A DNA stretch of 9,776 nucleotides. Source: an uncultured Lachnospiraceae bacterium. Lineage in GTDB: Bacteria; Bacillota; Clostridia; Lachnospirales; Lachnospiraceae. Each line of letters opens with the position of its first letter. The first letter of the stretch is position 1. The notes under the pieces are model-generated. The model was not told the origin of the DNA and made no database searches. It saw only the letters and a program-made list of their open reading frames with translations. The DNA lies in assembly GCA_945787485.1 (NCBI GenBank), contig CALZHV010000073.1, forward strand, positions 1-9,776, written 5' to 3'. Position numbers and translations under genes: made by a program. Positions 6,378 through 9,776 of this stretch are shown piece after piece.

Positions 6378-7304
6378 TTACATTTCAAACACTTTTTTAA
6401 TACTGTTATAATGTAAGAATACTCCCTGACGTCCGAGTTCATCAATTTCTTCTTTAGATGCAAACATAAATCCGGCTGTCTCAGCTTCCTGAAGTTTTAC
6501 ATCCGCCTCAGACACATTGCCGACAAATCTGTAAATATCTACGAAATAGTTATCTCCCTCTTCCGGATTTTCTCTCATATATGAAAATACATATCCGCCG
6601 TTGAATCCTGTTACATCAATTCCTGTTTCTTCTAATATTTCTCTCTTAACAGCTTCCTCTGATGACTCACCAGCCTGCGCAGCACCGCCTGATATTTCCC
6701 ATTGACCGGGTGCCCATGATTTGGTCATCACTCTTTTTGTAACAAGAAATTTACCTTCTTCATTCATTATTACACCAAGAACCGTAAGATGAAAATCTCC
6801 CGGCTTCATATTCCAATCATTCCTTTGCATTGTTCTTCCTGTTAATTTTCTGTCTTTATCATAAATATCCCATAATTCCATATTTGTTTCCTCTTTTCCA
6901 CTACTATATATGCATTGTTTTTCAATGTAGCTATTAACTACATTGAAAAATTTCTGTGCATTTTCTATTTGCTCTTCTACATCTTGCTTTGATACAACAA
7001 AAAAATCATCATAATCACTATCACTTCTTAAATCAAATGATTCCTTGATGATATCCGAAAATTCTATATCAAAAACACCTGTTTTTATATATTCTTTTCT
7101 AAAATAAGCAGACACACCGGAATGTTTTGCAAAATCTAGACCATCCAAGGCTAATACACTTCTCATAATATGAAATATAGCATAATACGCACGATTTGCG
7201 GCTCCTTTATAATCTTCAGCATTCACTAATATTTTTGCCGACTTAATACAGGTCTGTGCTTGTTCAATACGGTATTTTGCTAAATTCTTCTTTTCGCTAT
7301 CCAT
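6378..7304 (-). CDS. HEPN-Nudix fusion protein
   Basis: This 308-residue ORF joins two domains usually found apart. Residues 1-131 are a HEPN domain with the RNase-type R-x6-H motif (R38-AYYAIF-H45), preceded by the helical A-x-x-x-L-x-x-x-x-D-Y-x-x-A-x-N phrase and followed by KHSGV and a second helical pair. Residues 142-308 are a complete Nudix hydrolase with the box G207-x5-E213-x7-R221-E-x-x-E225-E226-x-G228. Nudix enzymes cleave nucleoside diphosphates linked to another group. The joining segment (132-141) is short and looks like read-through of a ribosome binding site rather than an evolved linker. The ATG overlaps the end of the MNT gene by 8 bases, with AAGGAG 9 bases upstream. The arrangement matches HEPN/MNT toxin-antitoxin pairs, in which HEPN is the RNase toxin. 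A recent fusion by loss of the HEPN stop is my preferred explanation; a sequencing error removing a stop is also possible. Confidence 0.85.
   Translation of the reverse strand: MDSEKKNLAKYRIEQAQTCIKSAKILVNAEDYKGAANRAYYAIFHIMRSVLALDGLDFAKHSGVSAYFRKEYIKTGVFDIEFSDIIKESFDLRSDSDYDDFFVVSKQDVEEQIENAQKFFNVVNSYIEKQCIYSSGKEETNMELWDIYDKDRKLTGRTMQRNDWNMKPGDFHLTVLGVIMNEEGKFLVTKRVMTKSWAPGQWEISGGAAQAGESSEEAVKREILEETGIDVTGFNGGYVFSYMRENPEEGDNYFVDIYRFVGNVSEADVKLQEAETAGFMFASKEEIDELGRQGVFLHYNSIKKVFEM
6879..6895 (-). promoter_or_regulatory. Internal ribosome binding site and ATG for a separate Nudix protein
   Basis: Inside the fusion ORF, AAGAGG (6895-6890) lies 8 bases before ATG 6881, which is in frame at codon 142. 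This is exactly where the Nudix homology begins (MELWDIYD). The site is as good as those of the neighbouring genes. Translation from here would yield a 167-residue Nudix hydrolase (6378-6881), a normal size for a stand-alone enzyme. It suggests the Nudix gene was once, and may still be, translated alone. Confidence 0.7.
6918..6950. repeat. Perfect 13-bp inverted repeat at the HEPN-Nudix junction
   Basis: TTTTTCAATGTAG and its exact reverse complement flank a 7-base spacer. The repeat lies within codons for residues 119-129, at the end of the HEPN domain, and stops 22 bases before the internal ribosome binding site. In the mRNA it would form a hairpin. It does not look like a minus-strand terminator, because the U-run is on the 5' arm and the A-run on the 3' arm. 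Confidence 0.8.
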
Positions 7305-7635
7305 AAATAGTCACTCCTTCCCGAGTAACATTTTGATAAAATGGCAAAATCTTCTTCCCTTTTTCAAATGATTCCATATCCCTCAATAATAATGATACCT
7401 CAACATCATTCTTTAACCCAATCCTACTAGCTAATATACTAACCTGCTTCCGATAAGATTTAACCTTTTCCTTATCACACTTAAGTATAATCATAATATC
7501 AATATCTGATTCATTGTCAAAATCGCCTCTGGCATAGGAACCATATAAATACATTTTATAAATATCTTCATTCACTAATTCAACTAACTTTTCAACCACT
7601 TCTGTAGTTACTGTGGTTATTAATTCATTTGTCAT
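7297..7635 (-). CDS. MNT-type minimal nucleotidyltransferase, putative antitoxin
   Basis: This 112-residue protein is a minimal nucleotidyltransferase of the MNT/MntA type. It shows the family signature G32-S33-Y-A-R-G followed by D44-I-D46, the two metal-binding aspartates, and a third acidic position in NDVEVS (about E78). In characterised HEPN/MNT modules the MNT protein is the antitoxin, and some members neutralise the HEPN toxin by adding AMP to it. Here it is the upstream gene and overlaps the HEPN-Nudix ORF by 8 bases, so translation should be coupled with antitoxin first. I start at ATG 7635 because GGAGG lies 8 bases upstream; the TTG at 7671 would read through that site. A stand-alone nucleotide-transfer role, as in antibiotic adenylyltransferases, is less likely given the small size and the HEPN neighbour. 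Confidence 0.88.
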   Translation of the reverse strand: MTNELITTVTTEVVEKLVELVNEDIYKMYLYGSYARGDFDNESDIDIMIILKCDKEKVKSYRKQVSILASRIGLKNDVEVSLLLRDMESFEKGKKILPFYQNVTREGVTIYG

Positions 7636-7673
7636 ATATAGTTCCTCCCTTCCTTCCTGTTTTTCATACAAAT

Positions 7674-7702
7674 ATTATATACAAATATATCACGAAAATC
7701 CA
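7674..7702 (-). promoter_or_regulatory. Weak candidate promoter of the MNT/HEPN-Nudix unit
   Basis: A perfect TATAAT (7679-7674) lies 38 bases before the MNT ATG, and the upstream terminator shows that initiation must occur in this gap. The -35 at 17 bases (TGGATT) is poor. An imperfect palindrome AGATA-ACCGG-TATCT (7735-7749) farther upstream might be an operator, but this is speculative. Confidence 0.35.
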
Positions 7703-7773
7703 TAAGAATATATATTAATTATCTCGACCATTCCAGATAACCGGTATCTTACTTTGTCAATTTATTCTCCTTC

Positions 7774-7806
7774 TAAAACAAATAGGGCAAGTCACCTTGC
7801 CCTATT
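7774..7806 (-). terminator. Rho-independent terminator of the GH16 gene
   Basis: A perfect 11-bp stem (AATAGGGCAAG / CTTGCCCTATT) with a 4-base loop is followed on the minus strand by TGTTTTAG. It starts 36 bases after the GH16 stop. This strong terminator separates the beta-glucan module from the MNT/HEPN-Nudix unit. Confidence 0.9.
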
Positions 7807-7842
7807 GATAAATCAATTCATATTATGTATTGAAAGGTATTT

Positions 7843-9282
7843 TTATTCTCCCTCGATAACTTCGATTCTTACATTTTTAATCTTAATCTGTGCTGTTGAA
7901 CCCTTTGCACCCATATTGAACTCAAGTCTTCCGTTGTTGTCATCTTTTTCTGTCATCTCGAACTCATATGTGTATGTCTGGAAGTCTGTGCCAAGTGTAA
8001 GCTTTGTATCCTGCAGATATCTAATCCAGCCTGCTGTAGGTGCGGATACACAAACAATCATGTCTCTTTCTTCTTCAGCGCATGCATCAAATGTCAAGCG
8101 ATACTTATTTCCCTTTACCATAGGAAGATCCGGCTGTACAAGCTGTACTGAATAATCTACCGTACCCTGAGAATTCGTGTCAATTATCATTGTTCCATCC
8201 TCGATTTTTGCAGAACCGTCACCACCCTCAAAAAGGAGGAAATACCAGTTATCTTCATCATCCAGCGCTTCTGCTTCTGCAAAGTCACCATTCCAAATGA
8301 TGTTGCCATCTTCAAGTGTCTCACGGAAAATCATTGGTGGTTTCTCAACATTCATATCATATTCAGGTTTCTGGTATACTCTTACATAATCAATTTCAAA
8401 TTCTGCATTATCAAAATCTGTTGTCTCATCCGGGTCACCAGGCCAGTTTCCTCCTACAGCAAGATTAAGCTGTACAAAGAAAGTCTGATTAAATGGTGCG
8501 GGATAAGGTCTTTCACTTGCTCCCGGATATGCTGAAAACCAATCGTTTACGGTAAGCACAAGCTGATCGTCAATATACCATCTCATTTCGCCCGGCTCCC
8601 ATTCTACAGAATAGTCATGGAAATCTTCAGCATATGTTGTTCCCTCAAGCTTCAATGAACCCTGCTGTTCTGCATGTGGCTCACCATAATGAACAGTACA
8701 ATATGCAAGGTCCGTCTGGCTTCCCAACACCTCCATGATGTCTATTTCTCCACACTTTGGCCACTGACCGTAGTATGCTTCATTTGTCGGCATCATCCAG
8801 ATAGCAGGCCATAAACCCTGTCCTTCAGGTACCTTTGCTCTTGCAACTACCTTACCATACATAAAGTCTTTCTTATTCATAGTCTTTACTTTTCCTGATG
8901 TATAGTAATCATTTCCGTTTTCATCCTGTGTTTTTATTGCCTTAAGAACAAGCTTACCATCTCTTACAAACACATTGTCTGTGCTTGTTGTATACTCCTG
9001 GAGCTCATTATTTGTCCATCCCGGTTCACGTGGATCATAGCTCCATATTGTCTCATCCATTTCAGTACCGTTAAATTCATCATTCCAGAGTAATTCATAT
9101 CCTTCAAGCTGTGGTACGTCTTCCTGAGCTACCTGATCTACAAGTTCTACTGTTTCTTCAACTACCTCTTCCACTGTATCACTTCCTCCGTCATTGTTTT
9201 TTTCATTGCCACATCCGGCTAAGCTTGTTGAGCATAATGTCAACACAAGTATTCCGGCTATAAAAAGCTTATTTTTCCTCAT
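7843..9282 (-). CDS. GH16 endo-beta-glucanase lipoprotein with CBM4-like module
   Basis: This 479-residue surface enzyme cuts internal bonds in beta-1,3- or mixed-linked beta-glucans. It has a lipoprotein signal peptide (basic start, hydrophobic core, lipobox L-A-G-C with C24). A low-complexity acidic spacer (about 25-58) follows, then a GH16 domain (about 60-318) with the signature G-E179-I-D181-I-M-E184, where E179 is the nucleophile and E184 the acid/base. Upstream it has G-L-W-P-A-I-W-M-M, and downstream the WYIDDQ and LAVGGNWPG motifs typical of laminarinase-type members. Residues about 327-475 form a beta-rich module that opens with IIWNGDF, like CBM4/CBM9 carbohydrate-binding modules. 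I start at ATG 9282 (GGGAG about 6 bases upstream) rather than 9306. It lies 75 bases after a GH94 phosphorylase gene, fitting extracellular cutting followed by intracellular phosphorolysis. Laminarin versus lichenan preference is not decidable here. Confidence 0.93.
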   Translation of the reverse strand: MRKNKLFIAGILVLTLCSTSLAGCGNEKNNDGGSDTVEEVVEETVELVDQVAQEDVPQLEGYELLWNDEFNGTEMDETIWSYDPREPGWTNNELQEYTTSTDNVFVRDGKLVLKAIKTQDENGNDYYTSGKVKTMNKKDFMYGKVVARAKVPEGQGLWPAIWMMPTNEAYYGQWPKCGEIDIMEVLGSQTDLAYCTVHYGEPHAEQQGSLKLEGTTYAEDFHDYSVEWEPGEMRWYIDDQLVLTVNDWFSAYPGASERPYPAPFNQTFFVQLNLAVGGNWPGDPDETTDFDNAEFEIDYVRVYQKPEYDMNVEKPPMIFRETLEDGNIIWNGDFAEAEALDDEDNWYFLLFEGGDGSAKIEDGTMIIDTNSQGTVDYSVQLVQPDLPMVKGNKYRLTFDACAEEERDMIVCVSAPTAGWIRYLQDTKLTLGTDFQTYTYEFEMTEKDDNNGRLEFNMGAKGSTAQIKIKNVRIEVIEGE

Positions 9283-9303
9283 ATTTTTCTCCCTTCTTAT
9301 TTC

Positions 9304-9328
9304 CATTATTTCAAAAAAAGAAATAATG
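9304..9328. repeat. 9-bp inverted repeat between the GH94 and GH16 genes
   Basis: CATTATTTC and GAAATAATG form a perfect 9-bp inverted repeat around seven bases (A7 on the plus strand, T7 on the minus). It lies in the 75-base gap, 21 bases before the GH16 ATG. It could be an operator, or a weak intercistronic hairpin affecting mRNA processing. The AT-rich stem and lack of a trailing U-run argue against a terminator. Confidence 0.6.
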
Positions 9329-9357
9329 ATGTAAATGCATGATCAGATAACCGCTTA

Positions 9358-9776
9358 TTAACCCATTATCAATACAACCTCAGCTTTGTCACCAAGTATT
9401 GATGCAGGTATATAATTTTCTTCCATCTTTACGCCATTTACTGTAAGTTCTTTACATCCGGACTGAACATGGTCAGGATTTTTAATAACGATATGCATGT
9501 GGCAGCCCCTGAAATCCTTTTCGATTTCAAATCCATCCCAATCATCAGGTATTGAAGGAGCAATCCTGAGTCCCTCAAGGTCAGGTCTCATACCCATTAT
9601 ACCTTCAACACAGCCTACCATAATAGTAGAAGCTGTTCCTGTAAGCCAATGAACATGTGAACGTCCAAAATGAGGACTTGCTTTTCCTTCCGTAAACTGT
9701 CCATAGCAATACGGCTCAAGCTTACGAACCTCTGCTCTGTCATTTTGAGCAGCCGGTGCATTTTCCATAAAGTATG
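9358..9776 (-). CDS. GH94 glycoside phosphorylase, C-terminal part (cut by window edge)
   Basis: Only the last 138 residues or so are present; the frame stays open through the right edge, and the apparent ATG at 9768 is internal. The segment carries the C-terminal hallmarks of GH94 phosphorylases: an E-P-Y-x-Y-x-Q phrase, G-R-S-H-V-H-W-L-T-G-T-A, and a G-x-R-P-x-x-x-G-L-x-I-x-P-x-I-P-x-x-W stretch leading into a beta-rich tail. In characterised GH94 enzymes the Thr-Gly of the WLTGT motif helps bind phosphate; the catalytic Asp lies upstream, outside the window. GH94 enzymes split beta-glucosides with phosphate to give a sugar 1-phosphate, saving ATP. The SHVHWLTGTAS context looks most like cellodextrin-type phosphorylases, but laminari-oligosaccharide or sophoro-oligosaccharide specificity is possible. 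No signal is visible and these enzymes are cytoplasmic. Its neighbour is the GH16 glucanase. Confidence 0.9.
   Translation of the reverse strand, partial: YFMENAPAAQNDRAEVRKLEPYCYGQFTEGKASPHFGRSHVHWLTGTASTIMVGCVEGIMGMRPDLEGLRIAPSIPDDWDGFEIEKDFRGCHMHIVIKNPDHVQSGCKELTVNGVKMEENYIPASILGDKAEVVLIMG

Noticed and set aside
7636..7671. Longer MNT protein from a TTG at 7671
   Set aside because: It would translate the strong GGAGG site that serves ATG 7635, and the added residues are not part of the family.
7734..9353. Ten-base word CAGATAACCG present at 7734-7743 and 9344-9353
   Set aside because: Many 10-base repeats are expected by chance in about 10 kb, and the surrounding bases do not match.
1..9776. 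CRISPR arrays, tRNA or rRNA genes, insertion sequences, integrases
   Set aside because: No spaced direct repeats, cloverleaf or rRNA-like segments, transposase-like proteins or terminal repeats were seen on either strand.

Overview
The window looks like chromosomal DNA from a low-GC, strictly anaerobic Firmicute, most likely a gut or rumen Lachnospiraceae (Butyrivibrio/Roseburia-like). I infer this from the AT-rich intergenic DNA, the strong GGAGG-type ribosome binding sites, the rubrerythrin, and the GH16 lipoprotein beside a GH94 phosphorylase. This is a family-level guess, not an identification. All supported genes lie on the minus strand, so transcription runs from high to low coordinates.

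In transcription order the layout is as follows. (1) 9776-7771 is a beta-glucan module: the C-terminal end of a GH94 glycoside phosphorylase, an intergenic inverted repeat, a secreted GH16 endo-glucanase lipoprotein with a C-terminal CBM4-like module, and a strong terminator. (2) 7679-6378 is a two-gene HEPN/MNT toxin-antitoxin-like unit. The MNT nucleotidyltransferase overlaps an ORF in which a HEPN domain is joined in frame to a complete Nudix hydrolase. The Nudix part keeps its own Shine-Dalgarno and ATG, and a perfect 13-bp inverted repeat lies just before it. (3) 6308-5621 is a single acetyltransferase gene related to arylalkylamine N-acetyltransferases. It has a promoter whose -10 sits inside an inverted repeat and a clear terminator. 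(4) 5557-4820 is truA, tRNA pseudouridine synthase. (5) 4782-1774 is a two-gene operon with a near-consensus promoter (TTGATA-N17-TATAAT). It encodes an unrecognised membrane-anchored helical protein and a membrane-anchored protein joining a solute-binding-like domain to a von Willebrand factor A domain, and it ends in a long hairpin. (6) 1516-1 is an oxidative-stress/sulfur cluster: rubrerythrin, a DUF523 (TudS-like) protein one base downstream, then a short free-standing PAS-type protein. A further gene appears to start at the left edge.

The most unusual object is the MNT plus HEPN-Nudix unit. An accessory HEPN/MNT pair appears to have been placed directly upstream of a housekeeping-type Nudix gene, with its stop codon lost. 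The cell may therefore make both a long HEPN-Nudix protein and a short Nudix protein. The VWA/solute-binding operon is the second candidate for an uncharacterised system.
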